A stretch of 14,351 bases of DNA, taken from contig CAYYHA010000093.1 of assembly GCA_964471535.1 (NCBI GenBank), positions 1-14,351 on the forward strand. The letters are read 5' to 3'. Of this stretch, positions 1 through 6,252 are shown piece after piece (position 1 is the stretch's first letter; each line of letters begins with the position of its first letter). This DNA is from CAYYHA01 sp964471535. GTDB taxonomy: Bacteria > Myxococcota > Myxococcia > SLRQ01. A program made the translations under genes and the position numbers. The notes below the pieces were generated by a model. The model worked only from the letters and a program-made list of their open reading frames with translations. It was not told the origin of the DNA and did no database searches.

Positions 1-610
1 GGACCGGGGCGAGCGCCTCGATCCCGAACTCTGGAAGCGCGAGGTGCCAGGCGTGCAGAGTCAGGCGGGCGAAGCGCGGGTCCTGCCCGCCATAGCGGGG
101 ATCGTAGGCGAGCGGCCAGCCTGCCGCGCGCAGGTGCAGTCGCACCTGGTGCCGGCGACCACTCACCGGGCGCGCTTCGATCCAGGCGAGGCTCCCTTCG
201 CGCCGGAGCACCCGATATCGGGTCGTCGCCGGGCGGCCCCGGGAATCGAGGCGCATCGCTCCCCGCCGTCCGGGCCCAATGGGTCGGTCCACCCGACCCG
301 CCGAAGGCGCATCGGCGCGCGCAGCCTCGCACACAGCCAGATAGGTCTTCTCGACTCTGCGAGCTGCGAACGCAGTGCTCGCCGCCCGATGTGCCGCCTC
401 GTTCCGCGCGAGGAGGAGGCATCCGCTCGTCCCCACGTCGAGGCGGTGACAGACGAAGAGACGCTCCGCCCGCACCTGCTCGAGGAGCCGGCGTACGGTG
501 AGCGCCCCGGGGTCGTGGCGCAGCGGGATCACAGGGAGCCCAGCCGGCTTGTCGACGACGAGGAAGGAGGCATCCTCGTAGAGCACACCTGGCGCCGGCA
601 CCCCGCTCAC
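1..610 (-). CDS. RluA-family pseudouridine synthase (C-terminus cut by window edge)
   Basis: Converts specific uridines in rRNA or tRNA to pseudouridine in the cytoplasm. 203 codons are visible. Near the N-terminus is the DKPAGLPV segment typical of RluA/RsuA enzymes (residues 20-27). HRLDVGTSG follows at 55-63, with the catalytic Asp at 58, and then GRRHQVRLHL at about 151-160, the conserved (H)Q(I/V)R-H motif of the RluA branch. No S4 RNA-binding domain precedes the catalytic domain, so this resembles the short RluA/RluC-like or TruC-like stand-alone enzymes. The frame stays open to position 1, so the C-terminus lies outside. The start is a GTG that overlaps the stop of the TIG lipoprotein gene by 4 bases (GTGA); no Shine-Dalgarno sequence precedes it, which suggests translational coupling. 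Family assignment is firm; the exact target site cannot be told from this sequence. Confidence 0.93.
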   Translation of the reverse strand, partial: MSGVPAPGVLYEDASFLVVDKPAGLPVIPLRHDPGALTVRRLLEQVRAERLFVCHRLDVGTSGCLLLARNEAAHRAASTAFAARRVEKTYLAVCEAARADAPSAGRVDRPIGPGRRGAMRLDSRGRPATTRYRVLRREGSLAWIEARPVSGRRHQVRLHLRAAGWPLAYDPRYGGQDPRFARLTLHAWHLALPEFGIEALAPV

Positions 611-993
611 GGAACGATCGTGATCGGGGCGGGCTGGCTGCGCAAAGCCGCGCGGCTCACGACGAGCACCGTCTCACCGGGCTCCATCGGGGGCACGCGA
701 ACGCGAATCTCGTCGTCGGTCCACGCCGCCACCGGACAAACGGTGCTGCGGATGGTGACGAAGCCGCCCGCCTGCGTCGCCCCGAAGCCGACGCCCCGCA
801 CCACGACCGTCGCACCGGCCGCCACCGCCTCCGGCGCTACGGAGACGATGCGCATCGCCGCCGGCTCTGAGGGTTCGGCACCGCAGCCAGAGGCGGGCAG
901 CCCGGCGAAGAGCGCGAGCGCGAGGGCGGTCCCCCACGATGGGAGACCCGGCCACTGGCCGACAGAAGCGCCTCGCTGCCCCCGCCCCGTCAT
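607..993 (-). CDS. Small lipoprotein with one IPT/TIG (Ig-like) domain
   Basis: 128 residues. The N-terminus holds a hydrophobic segment (about 21-33) ending in the lipobox-like LPASGC, with the lipidated Cys predicted at 37. The remainder (about 47-128) is a single IPT/TIG beta-sandwich: a repeating hydrophobic pattern starting IVSVAPEAVAAGATVVVRG, then GFGATQ and a DDEIRVRVPP stretch typical of TIG folds. A domain like this normally mediates binding; no catalytic motif is present and the role is unknown. The ATG overlaps the stop of the cupin gene (ATGA), with a purine-rich GAGGGGA about 10 bases upstream, and the stop overlaps the GTG of the pseudouridine synthase. It therefore sits tightly inside the argS operon. 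The n-region is long, so an internal start is possible. The fold call is good; the function is unassigned. Confidence 0.8.
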   Translation of the reverse strand: MTGRGQRGASVGQWPGLPSWGTALALALFAGLPASGCGAEPSEPAAMRIVSVAPEAVAAGATVVVRGVGFGATQAGGFVTIRSTVCPVAAWTDDEIRVRVPPMEPGETVLVVSRAALRSQPAPITIVP

Positions 994-1376
994 GGCGCAC
1001 TCGTCCCCTCGCGCCCGTAGTCATCGGCGAGGCGCACCACGTCGTCGAGTTCCGGCGTCGAGACCTCGATGACGTCCACATCCGTCAGCGCCTCCATCCG
1101 GTGCTTCGTCCCCGGGCGCACGTGGAAGACGGCGCCGGGCCCCATCTCGATCTGACGCGGCCCCGCCCCTTCGTCGTAGGTGAGACACATGCGGCCACTC
1201 TGCACCCGGAGCGTCTCCTCCTTACGCTGGTGGTACTGATAGGAAAGCCGGCGCCCTGCCTCGATGTGCAGGACCTTGCCCACGTAGCGGTTGGTGTGCG
1301 CCCAGATGATCTCGTAGCCCCACGGCTTCTCCACCCGCCGGGGGAGCGTGCCTGCACTGCCTGGCTCGTCACCCAT
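990..1376 (-). CDS. Cupin protein related to type II mannose-6-phosphate isomerase
   Basis: 128 residues forming one cupin barrel. The segment EKPWGYE at 16-22 is a hallmark of the type II phosphomannose isomerase / ManC C-terminal family. Cupin motif 1 reads Y-H-Q-R-K-E-E-T around 48-55 and ends in the conserved Gly61; motif 2 is PGTKH at 88-92. By alignment from memory with ManC-type proteins (QYHHHRAEH), His49, Glu54 and His92 keep three of the four usual metal ligands, while the second His of the HxH pair is Arg51. It may act on a sugar phosphate or bind a nucleotide sugar, but the substrate cannot be assigned and isomerase activity is uncertain. It starts 17 bases after the SPOR gene with only a weak ribosome-binding site, and its stop overlaps the TIG lipoprotein start. 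Confidence 0.85.
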   Translation of the reverse strand: MGDEPGSAGTLPRRVEKPWGYEIIWAHTNRYVGKVLHIEAGRRLSYQYHQRKEETLRVQSGRMCLTYDEGAGPRQIEMGPGAVFHVRPGTKHRMEALTDVDVIEVSTPELDDVVRLADDYGREGTSAP

Positions 1377-1393
1377 GGGGCGACTCTAACGGC

Positions 1394-2125
1394 TCAATTG
1401 CCGACGACCAAGCCGTTCATGTTCAGGGCGACCTTGATTTCCGCCTGCTTCATCGCCGCGTCCTCCTTCGACTCGAAGCGACCGATGCGCACGCGGTACC
1501 AGGTGCCGCGGCCAGGGATCTCTGCTTTTGCCAGCCAGGCGTCGTAGCCGGCGGCCTCGAGCTTCTCCACCAGACGGCGGCTCTCGGCGAGATCCTGGCT
1601 GGCGGCGACCTGCACCGCATAGCGTCCCGCCGGCGCCGTCTCCACCTTCGGCTTGGCGGCCGCCTTCTCGGGCGCCTGCGGAGGGCTCCCCTGTGCCGGC
1701 GCGGCGGACTCGGCCTCGGCCACCACCCGGCGGGCGGCCGAGGCCTCTCCCTTGGCGGGGGTCGAAGACGCCTTTCCCGAGGCCGCCGCGGCCGTCTTGG
1801 TCGGCGGCCGCGCCGCCGGCTCGATCCCATCGAGGACCGGGCGCTCGGCCGCCCCGATCGTCTTGGATGTGAGGGCGTCGTGGAAGGTGAGCGCTGGCGC
1901 CGACTCCCCACGGGCGCCCGCCGTCCTCGCCGTCCCCTTCGGCGCGGCTTCGGCGACGGACTCTGCCGCCTCTCCCACCGCGGCGCTCCCGAGCCGCTTG
2001 CCGAAGCCGACTCCCAAGAGGAAGACCACCCCGAGCCCGAGGAGGGACCCGACCACGAGGGTGGTGACCTGACTCTGCTCCAAAGACAGCTCGATGGGGA
2101 TCTGCTTTCGGTTTCCGCGTGCCAT
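1394..2125 (-). CDS. SPOR-domain membrane protein
   Basis: 243 residues from the chosen start. The layout is a short charged N-terminus (MARGNRKQ), one transmembrane helix (about 19-41), a motif LTFHDAL at 79-85 resembling the F-x-D/K-x-L motif after the helix in deltaproteobacterial SPOR proteins, a long Ala/Pro/Glu/Lys-rich linker (about 90-165), and a C-terminal SPOR domain (167-241: RYAVQVAAS, then WYRVRIGRF). SPOR domains bind septal peptidoglycan stripped of stem peptides, so a role at the division site or periplasmic envelope is expected; the partner is unknown. An in-frame ATG five codons upstream (2140) is less likely, because GGAGGT at 2138-2133 sits 7 bases before the ATG at 2125 and partly inside that extension. 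It follows argS by 18 bases, in the same operon. Confidence 0.9.
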   Translation of the reverse strand: MARGNRKQIPIELSLEQSQVTTLVVGSLLGLGVVFLLGVGFGKRLGSAAVGEAAESVAEAAPKGTARTAGARGESAPALTFHDALTSKTIGAAERPVLDGIEPAARPPTKTAAAASGKASSTPAKGEASAARRVVAEAESAAPAQGSPPQAPEKAAAKPKVETAPAGRYAVQVAASQDLAESRRLVEKLEAAGYDAWLAKAEIPGRGTWYRVRIGRFESKEDAAMKQAEIKVALNMNGLVVGN

Positions 2126-2132
2126 CTTCGCT

Positions 2133-2138
2133 ACCTCC
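2133..2138 (-). promoter_or_regulatory. Ribosome-binding site fixing the SPOR gene start
   Basis: GGAGGT on the minus strand, 7 bases before the ATG at 2125. It begins on the last base of the alternative upstream ATG (2140-2138), so the downstream ATG is the better start. Confidence 0.75.
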
Positions 2139-2143
2139 ATCTG

Positions 2144-3943
2144 CTAGGTGCCTCGTGACTCGACCGCTCCGTCCGGCGTGGCGGGCGGATGCGCCTGGGT
2201 CTCGGAGGCGGCCTCCGGGTCGCCGGCGGCCTCTGCTCCCTCGCCCCACTCCATGCGCTCGGGTGCATCTACCCCCAATACCGCAAGTCCGTTGGCAACA
2301 ACCTGCTTGAGGGCTTGCACCAGGTAGAGCCGGCCCCGCGTCTTCACTGGGTCGTCGGAGACGACCCGCTCGCCTTGCTTCCCGTACTTCGTGTAGTAGC
2401 CGTGGAAGGCGCCGATGGTCTCATGCAGCCAGTACACCACGCGGTGCGGCTCGAGCGCGTCGGCTGCCGCAGCGAGCACATGGGGGAAGTCGAGGATGCG
2501 CCGGGCCAGCGCCACTTCCTCCGGAAGACCCAGGGCCTCCAGCGCCGCCTCGTCCACGGCCCCATCCGGCAATGCGTAGCCGCGGGACCGAGCCTTTCGG
2601 AGGATCGAGGCCATCCGCGCGTGACCGTACTGCAGGTAGTACACCGGGTTGTCCAAGGATGCCTTCTTTGCCAGCTCCAGATCGAAGTCGAATTGCGCGT
2701 CGCTGCGGCGCTGTATGTAGAAGATGCGCGTGGCATCACGGCCCACCTCGTCGATCACCTCACGCAGCGTGACGAACTCGCCCGAGCGCTTCCCCATGCG
2801 CACCGGCTGCCCGCCACGGGTCAGGTTGACCATCTGCACAGTGAGCACGTGCAGCTTCTTCGGGTCGAAGCCAAGCGCCTCGATGGCCGCCTTCACCCGC
2901 GGCACATAGCCCGCGTGGTCGGCGCCCCAAACGTTGACTAGGCGATCGAAGCCCCGCTTCAGCTTGTCCCAGTGGTAGGCGATGTCCCCGGCGAGATAGG
3001 TGTAGCTGCCGTCGGCCTTGATCACCGCCCGGTCCTTATCGTCCCCGAAAGCGGTGGACCGGAAGAGCACCGCGCCGTTGTCGGCCTCGTAGAGGTAGCC
3101 CTTCTCGCGCAGGTATGCCAACGCCTCGTCGATGAGCCCACGCGCCTTGAGCTCGGCTTCACTCGACCACACGTCGAAGTGGATGTTGAATGCGTCGAGG
3201 TCCGCCTCGATGAGCCGGCGCATCTCGGCGATGGCGAAGCTTCGCAGCGCGGGACGCCACTCGGACTCGGGCGCGGAGAGCCAGCGCGCGCCGTCGCGCG
3301 CCTTCAGCTTCCTCGCCGCTTCGATCACGTAGTCGCCCGGGTAGCAGTCCTCCGGCAGGGTGACCTCCTCGCCGTGCAGCTCGCGGTACCGCAGGTAGAC
3401 ACTGGTCGCCAGCACGTCGACCTGCGCGCCAGCGTCGTTGAGGTAGTACTCGCGCACGACCTCGTGGCCCCGCCAGGCGAAGAGTTCGGCGATGACGTCT
3501 CCCGTGACGGCCCCCCGCCCGTGTCCCACGTGCATTGGACCGGTGGGGTTGGCGCTGACGAACTCGACGCAGATCTTCTCGCGACGAGGCGGCTCCGTCC
3601 TGCCGTACGCCGCCCCGGCCTCGTAGACCTGTGCGAGCGCCTCGAAGTACACCCTCGGCTCCACGCGCAGGTTGAGGAAGCCTGGCCCGGCCACCGCCAC
3701 CGAGGCAAAGAAGCCTCCCTCCTCCTCGAGCGCCTGCTTGAGGATCTCGGCGATGCGCCGTGGTGGCATCTTCGCCGGCCGGGCGAGCACCATCGCCACG
3801 TTCGTCGCGAAGTCGCCGTGCTCGGGGCTGCGAGGATGCTCCACCCCGACCTCGGGTAGAGGCCCTTCGATGGGAATCTCTCCCGCCGCCACCACGCGTT
3901 CGAGCGCCTGGGTCAACCGACGTTGGACTTCGTCACGCACCAT
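2144..3943 (-). CDS. argS: Arginyl-tRNA synthetase
   Basis: Class I synthetase that charges tRNA-Arg with arginine using ATP. 599 residues from the ATG at 3943. An N-terminal Add-1-type tRNA-binding region is followed by FVSANPTGPMHVGHGRG, with the HIGH-type signature HVGH at about 138-141. The KMSKS-type loop is degenerate, RMGKRSG at about 382-388, which is normal for ArgS. NPVYYLQYGHARM marks the entry to the anticodon-binding DALR domain, and APERM, the usual family C-terminus, lies near 561-565. A low-complexity acidic/Pro tail of about 34 residues follows and is atypical. A GTG six codons upstream would lengthen the frame, but GGAGGA at 3952-3947 favours the ATG at 3943 (or the adjacent GTG). 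First gene after the lapB terminator and head of a five-gene operon. Confidence 0.97.
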   Translation of the reverse strand: MVRDEVQRRLTQALERVVAAGEIPIEGPLPEVGVEHPRSPEHGDFATNVAMVLARPAKMPPRRIAEILKQALEEEGGFFASVAVAGPGFLNLRVEPRVYFEALAQVYEAGAAYGRTEPPRREKICVEFVSANPTGPMHVGHGRGAVTGDVIAELFAWRGHEVVREYYLNDAGAQVDVLATSVYLRYRELHGEEVTLPEDCYPGDYVIEAARKLKARDGARWLSAPESEWRPALRSFAIAEMRRLIEADLDAFNIHFDVWSSEAELKARGLIDEALAYLREKGYLYEADNGAVLFRSTAFGDDKDRAVIKADGSYTYLAGDIAYHWDKLKRGFDRLVNVWGADHAGYVPRVKAAIEALGFDPKKLHVLTVQMVNLTRGGQPVRMGKRSGEFVTLREVIDEVGRDATRIFYIQRRSDAQFDFDLELAKKASLDNPVYYLQYGHARMASILRKARSRGYALPDGAVDEAALEALGLPEEVALARRILDFPHVLAAAADALEPHRVVYWLHETIGAFHGYYTKYGKQGERVVSDDPVKTRGRLYLVQALKQVVANGLAVLGVDAPERMEWGEGAEAAGDPEAASETQAHPPATPDGAVESRGT

Positions 3944-4010
3944 GCGTCCTCCGTGGTGCACCCTCGGCCCGGGTAGGAGTGGGTCGCCACCGGGCGCCGG
4001 TACACCACAT
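3933..4010 (-). CDS. Possible Arg-rich leader ORF upstream of argS (25 codons)
   Basis: An ATG at 4010 opens a 25-residue frame (starting MWCTGARWRPTPTR) with five Arg codons, two Trp and one Cys, ending in a TGA at 3935-3933 inside the first codons of argS. A strong Shine-Dalgarno AGGAGG (4026-4021) lies 10 bases upstream, although no annotated gene needs it. A competing ATG at 4020 directly abuts the same AGGAGG and would give 35 residues, but that spacing is too short for efficient initiation. The overlap with the argS start would allow coupling or competition. Arg codons are common in any GC-rich frame, so this is a hypothesis; the strongest evidence is the stray ribosome-binding site. 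Confidence 0.25.
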   Translation of the reverse strand: MWCTGARWRPTPTRAEGAPRRTHGA

Positions 4011-4017
4011 CGTGCTC

Positions 4018-4046
4018 CATCCTCCTACGGAGGCGGAGTTCGTCAA
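4018..4046 (-). promoter_or_regulatory. Candidate argS promoter abutting the lapB terminator
   Basis: Minus-strand TTGACG (4046-4041) begins one base after the T-run of the terminator. A 17-base spacer leads to AGGATG (4023-4018), a poor -10 match. The -35 is good (5 of 6). A new promoter here is expected because the terminator separates argS from lapB, but if this -10 is used the AGGAGG of the possible leader ORF would lie upstream of the transcript start. The two proposals are therefore partly exclusive. Confidence 0.3.
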
Positions 4047-4052
4047 CAAAAA

Positions 4053-4074
4053 GGCCCCGCGACGGAGCGGGGCC
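4053..4074 (-). terminator. Intrinsic terminator after lapB
   Basis: A perfect 8-bp GC stem (GGCCCCGC at 4053-4060, GCGGGGCC at 4067-4074) with a 6-base loop. Read on the minus strand it is followed by TTTTTGTT (4052-4045). The T-run is on the minus-strand side, so it terminates the transcript that ends with lapB, about 65 bases after the lapB stop. Confidence 0.9.
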
Positions 4075-4139
4075 CCCTTTAGGACAGCCCCGCCCGGCGC
4101 TCAAGAGCGGCGTCCTGCCGCCCGGGTCGGACGGTGCGT

Positions 4140-5396
4140 TCAGACGACGCGGCCGGGGCCCGGCGGCAGGCCTCCGCCTTCGAGCCTCTCGGGTGCGACG
4201 CCCTCCGCCGGCGGCCGCTCGACCTCCTGGCCCTTCCTCTGGAAGCTGTCCCAGGCGCCGCAACGAGGGCATCGCCACCTGAGCCGCTCCACCCCGTGGC
4301 CACAGACCTCACACACGAATGCGCTTCGCTCGCCCATCGCATCGAGGACCGCCCCGAACTGGGCCCGGAGCTCTTGGCTCATGTCCTCTTCGAGGAGGAG
4401 CCTGCCGAGTTCCCGGCGGGCCTCGTGGAAGCCGGGATCCAGATCGAGTGCGACCTTCAGCTCCTCGAGTGCCGCGTCGGTAAGGCCACGGCTGCGAAGA
4501 TGCTTGGCCAGGGCGAGGCGCAACTGGGGCACCTGGGGAAAGGCATGCACCTTTCCCCGCAACCAGGCCGACATCGCCTCGAACTCACCCCGGCTGTAGA
4601 AGAGATCACACAGCGCTTGCCAGGCGAGGGAGATCGCTTCGGGCATGCGCTCGAGCGCTGCATCGAAGTACCGCTCGGCACCCTTGGGGTCTCCCGCGCG
4701 AACGAGCGTCTCGCCCAGCGCAAGGAGCGCATCCACCGAATCCGGGTCGTGCTTCAGCGCCTCCTTGGCCATCGACTTGGCCTCGTCGGCGCGCCCCGCC
4801 TCGAGCTCCGCGCGGGCCGCAGCGGCGAGCAAGTGCGCCAGGATCGGTCGCTCGTCGCCGTCGATGACGCGCATCCGGCGCTTCTGCGCGTCCACCGCGG
4901 CCTGGCAGTCCCCGCTCTCCATCTCGATGTCCCGCAGCAGTGCGAGGGCCTCGGCGAGCCGCTCCCGTGGCGGGGGCGCGGCCTCGAAGAGTTCGTGGAG
5001 GGTCTTTCGCGCCTGCGGAAGGAGTCCCGCTTTTCGGTAGTCGAGGGCGAGCTCGTAGCGCGCCTGGCTTCGGGCGGAAGCGGGCAGGCCCGGGCGTAGC
5101 AGCAGGTTCTGATGGATGCGGATGGCCCGATCCACCTCTCCCTTCCGCCGGAACAGGGCGCCTAGGGCGAAGTAGGTGTCCACCGCTTCGGTGTTCACCT
5201 GAACCACCCGCGTCAGCTCCTCGATGGCGGCATCGGGATTGTCGGAGAGCAGGTAATAGACCCCTTTCAGGTAGGCCTGCGTCTCGTTCACGGGACCTCG
5301 GCGGGCGCGGCGGCGGCGCCACAACAGGAGAATGGCCGCGAGGAGCAGCACGCCGGCGCCGACCGACGCCCATAGGAGCGCCGAGGTCGTATCCAT
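4140..5396 (-). CDS. lapB: LapB/YciM-type TPR protein with C-terminal zinc ribbon
   Basis: 418 residues. One N-terminal transmembrane helix (about 7-26) is followed by RRRRARR facing the cytoplasm, then a superhelix of TPR-like repeats (about 38-350) and a rubredoxin-like metal ribbon with Cys362, Cys365, Cys376 and Cys379 (CEVCG and CPRCGAWDSF). This is the architecture of E. coli LapB (about 389 residues), which with FtsH controls LpxC turnover and so balances LPS with phospholipid synthesis. A Gly/Pro-rich tail of about 30 residues follows the ribbon. It starts 3 bases after the lapA stop, with AGGAGG at 5410-5405, 8 bases before the ATG and inside the end of lapA, so the two are co-translated. 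Conservation of the E. coli regulatory role is inferred from family and neighbourhood. Confidence 0.93.
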   Translation of the reverse strand: MDTTSALLWASVGAGVLLLAAILLLWRRRRARRGPVNETQAYLKGVYYLLSDNPDAAIEELTRVVQVNTEAVDTYFALGALFRRKGEVDRAIRIHQNLLLRPGLPASARSQARYELALDYRKAGLLPQARKTLHELFEAAPPPRERLAEALALLRDIEMESGDCQAAVDAQKRRMRVIDGDERPILAHLLAAAARAELEAGRADEAKSMAKEALKHDPDSVDALLALGETLVRAGDPKGAERYFDAALERMPEAISLAWQALCDLFYSRGEFEAMSAWLRGKVHAFPQVPQLRLALAKHLRSRGLTDAALEELKVALDLDPGFHEARRELGRLLLEEDMSQELRAQFGAVLDAMGERSAFVCEVCGHGVERLRWRCPRCGAWDSFQRKGQEVERPPAEGVAPERLEGGGLPPGPGRVV

Positions 5397-5399
5397 CCC

Positions 5400-5717
5400 T
5401 CACCCCTCCTCGGCCGCCGCCAGATCCTCGAGGGGTGCGTTGCGGAGCCGTTGCACCTCCTCCTCGAGGGTGGCGGCGTGCTGCTTCAGCCGCCGGCGCT
5501 CGGCCCGGGACCGAAGCCAGGAGGCACCAAAGACGAGGCTGGCCACCGCGAAGCCGGCCAGGAAGGCGACGGCCGCCACGGCATAGATGGCCACCTCGAA
5601 CCGGGCCACCACCAGGTCGATGGTCACGGGGTGGGCGTTCTCGAGGGCGAAAAGCAGCAAGTAGCCCCCGATGAGCGCGCCGGCGAGGAGCCCGACGATG
5701 GTCGAAGCGTGCTTCAC
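5400..5717 (-). CDS. lapA: LapA-domain (DUF1049) inner-membrane protein
   Basis: About 105 residues from a GTG start (VKHASTIVGLL). Two transmembrane segments (about 4-23 and 42-67) flank the family motif ALENAHPVTIDLV (23-35), matching the N-x-x-P-V-x-(I/L/V) core of LapA/YciS. A charged, coiled-coil-like cytoplasmic tail follows (RSRAERRRLKQ onwards). LapA is the membrane partner of LapB in LPS assembly control. The open frame extends a further 57 codons upstream, but that part lies inside ihfB and has the low-complexity Arg/Pro look of a shadow frame. The GTG lies 13 bases after the ihfB stop with a modest AGGA before it. Order ihfB-lapA-lapB and the family motif make the assignment secure; the exact start is less certain. 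Confidence 0.9.
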   Translation of the reverse strand: MKHASTIVGLLAGALIGGYLLLFALENAHPVTIDLVVARFEVAIYAVAAVAFLAGFAVASLVFGASWLRSRAERRRLKQHAATLEEEVQRLRNAPLEDLAAAEEG

Positions 5718-5730
5718 CGTCCTGCCAATC

Positions 5731-6162
5731 TCATGCCTTCTCTTTGGCGTGGATGGCCGCGTAGACGGCCTCGCGGTGCTCCCGGTGGCTCCGCTCCGCG
5801 GGCGCCGGCGTCTCCACCGTCTCCCACGTCGCCCCATATCCGTCGGGCGACGCCACGGCTGCCCCCTCCATGCGCGCGGGGGCCCCACGGTTCACCCGCT
5901 CCCGCAGATCCTTGCCCACGGTGAAGAAGGGCGCGCGACGGCTGGGGACCATCACCCGCTCTCCCGTCTTCGGGTTGCGGCCCACACGCGCGCTCCGCTC
6001 GCGCACGGTGAACGAGCCGAAACCTCGAATCTCCACCCGCTCGCCTCGGCGCATCGCCCGCCGGATGGAGTCGAAGACGAGGTTCACGACGGCCTCCACG
6101 TCCTTCTTCGAAAGATGGGGTGCCTTCCTTGCGATCGCTTCGATGAGCTGGCTCTTCGTCAC
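5731..6162 (-). CDS. ihfB: Integration host factor beta-type HU/IHF protein with C-terminal extension
   Basis: Nucleoid protein that binds and sharply bends DNA as a dimer. From the GTG at 6162 it has 143 residues; the first 92 match the whole HU/IHF fold. VTKSQLIEAI opens the dimerisation helices, ERVEIRGFGSF is at 41-51, and the DNA-contacting arm carries GRNPKTG at 61-67 with the intercalating Pro at 64. TKSxLIE at the N-terminus and the neighbours favour the beta subunit over HU. About 50 extra residues follow the usual end (about 93-143), rich in Ala, Glu, Arg and His, with no recognised domain. The frame is open for 22 more codons upstream, but the family N-terminus fits the GTG. No alpha-subunit gene is in the window. 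lapA follows after 13 bases. Confidence 0.92.
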   Translation of the reverse strand: MTKSQLIEAIARKAPHLSKKDVEAVVNLVFDSIRRAMRRGERVEIRGFGSFTVRERSARVGRNPKTGERVMVPSRRAPFFTVGKDLRERVNRGAPARMEGAAVASPDGYGATWETVETPAPAERSHREHREAVYAAIHAKEKA

Positions 6163-6197
6163 CGCCTCTAGCCCCCTCGTGCCAAATGGGAACCCAC

Positions 6198-6228
6198 ATA
6201 GTAGCGCCTGCGCACCCACCCTCGACAA
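6198..6228 (-). promoter_or_regulatory. Candidate promoter for ihfB-lapA-lapB
   Basis: Minus-strand TTGTCG (6228-6223) and TACTAT (6203-6198) are separated by 19 bases in the 90-base gap between sppA and ihfB. The -35 lies in the loop of a short dyad (CCCACC 6215-6220 and GGTGGG 6229-6234), which could be an operator or a weak hairpin. The long spacer keeps confidence low. Confidence 0.28.
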
Positions 6229-6252
6229 GGTGGGAGGAGCGCGGACCTCCTC

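Noticed and set aside
44..1072. 342-residue plus-strand frame opposite the rluA-like and TIG genes
   Set aside because: Low-complexity Arg/Pro/Ala composition and no motif; both minus-strand genes beneath it have clear family motifs. A GC-driven antisense shadow.
1386..2249. 287-residue minus-strand frame overlapping the SPOR gene
   Set aside because: Gly/Arg-rich alternate frame of the SPOR gene; the SPOR frame has a membrane helix, a SPOR domain and a ribosome-binding site.
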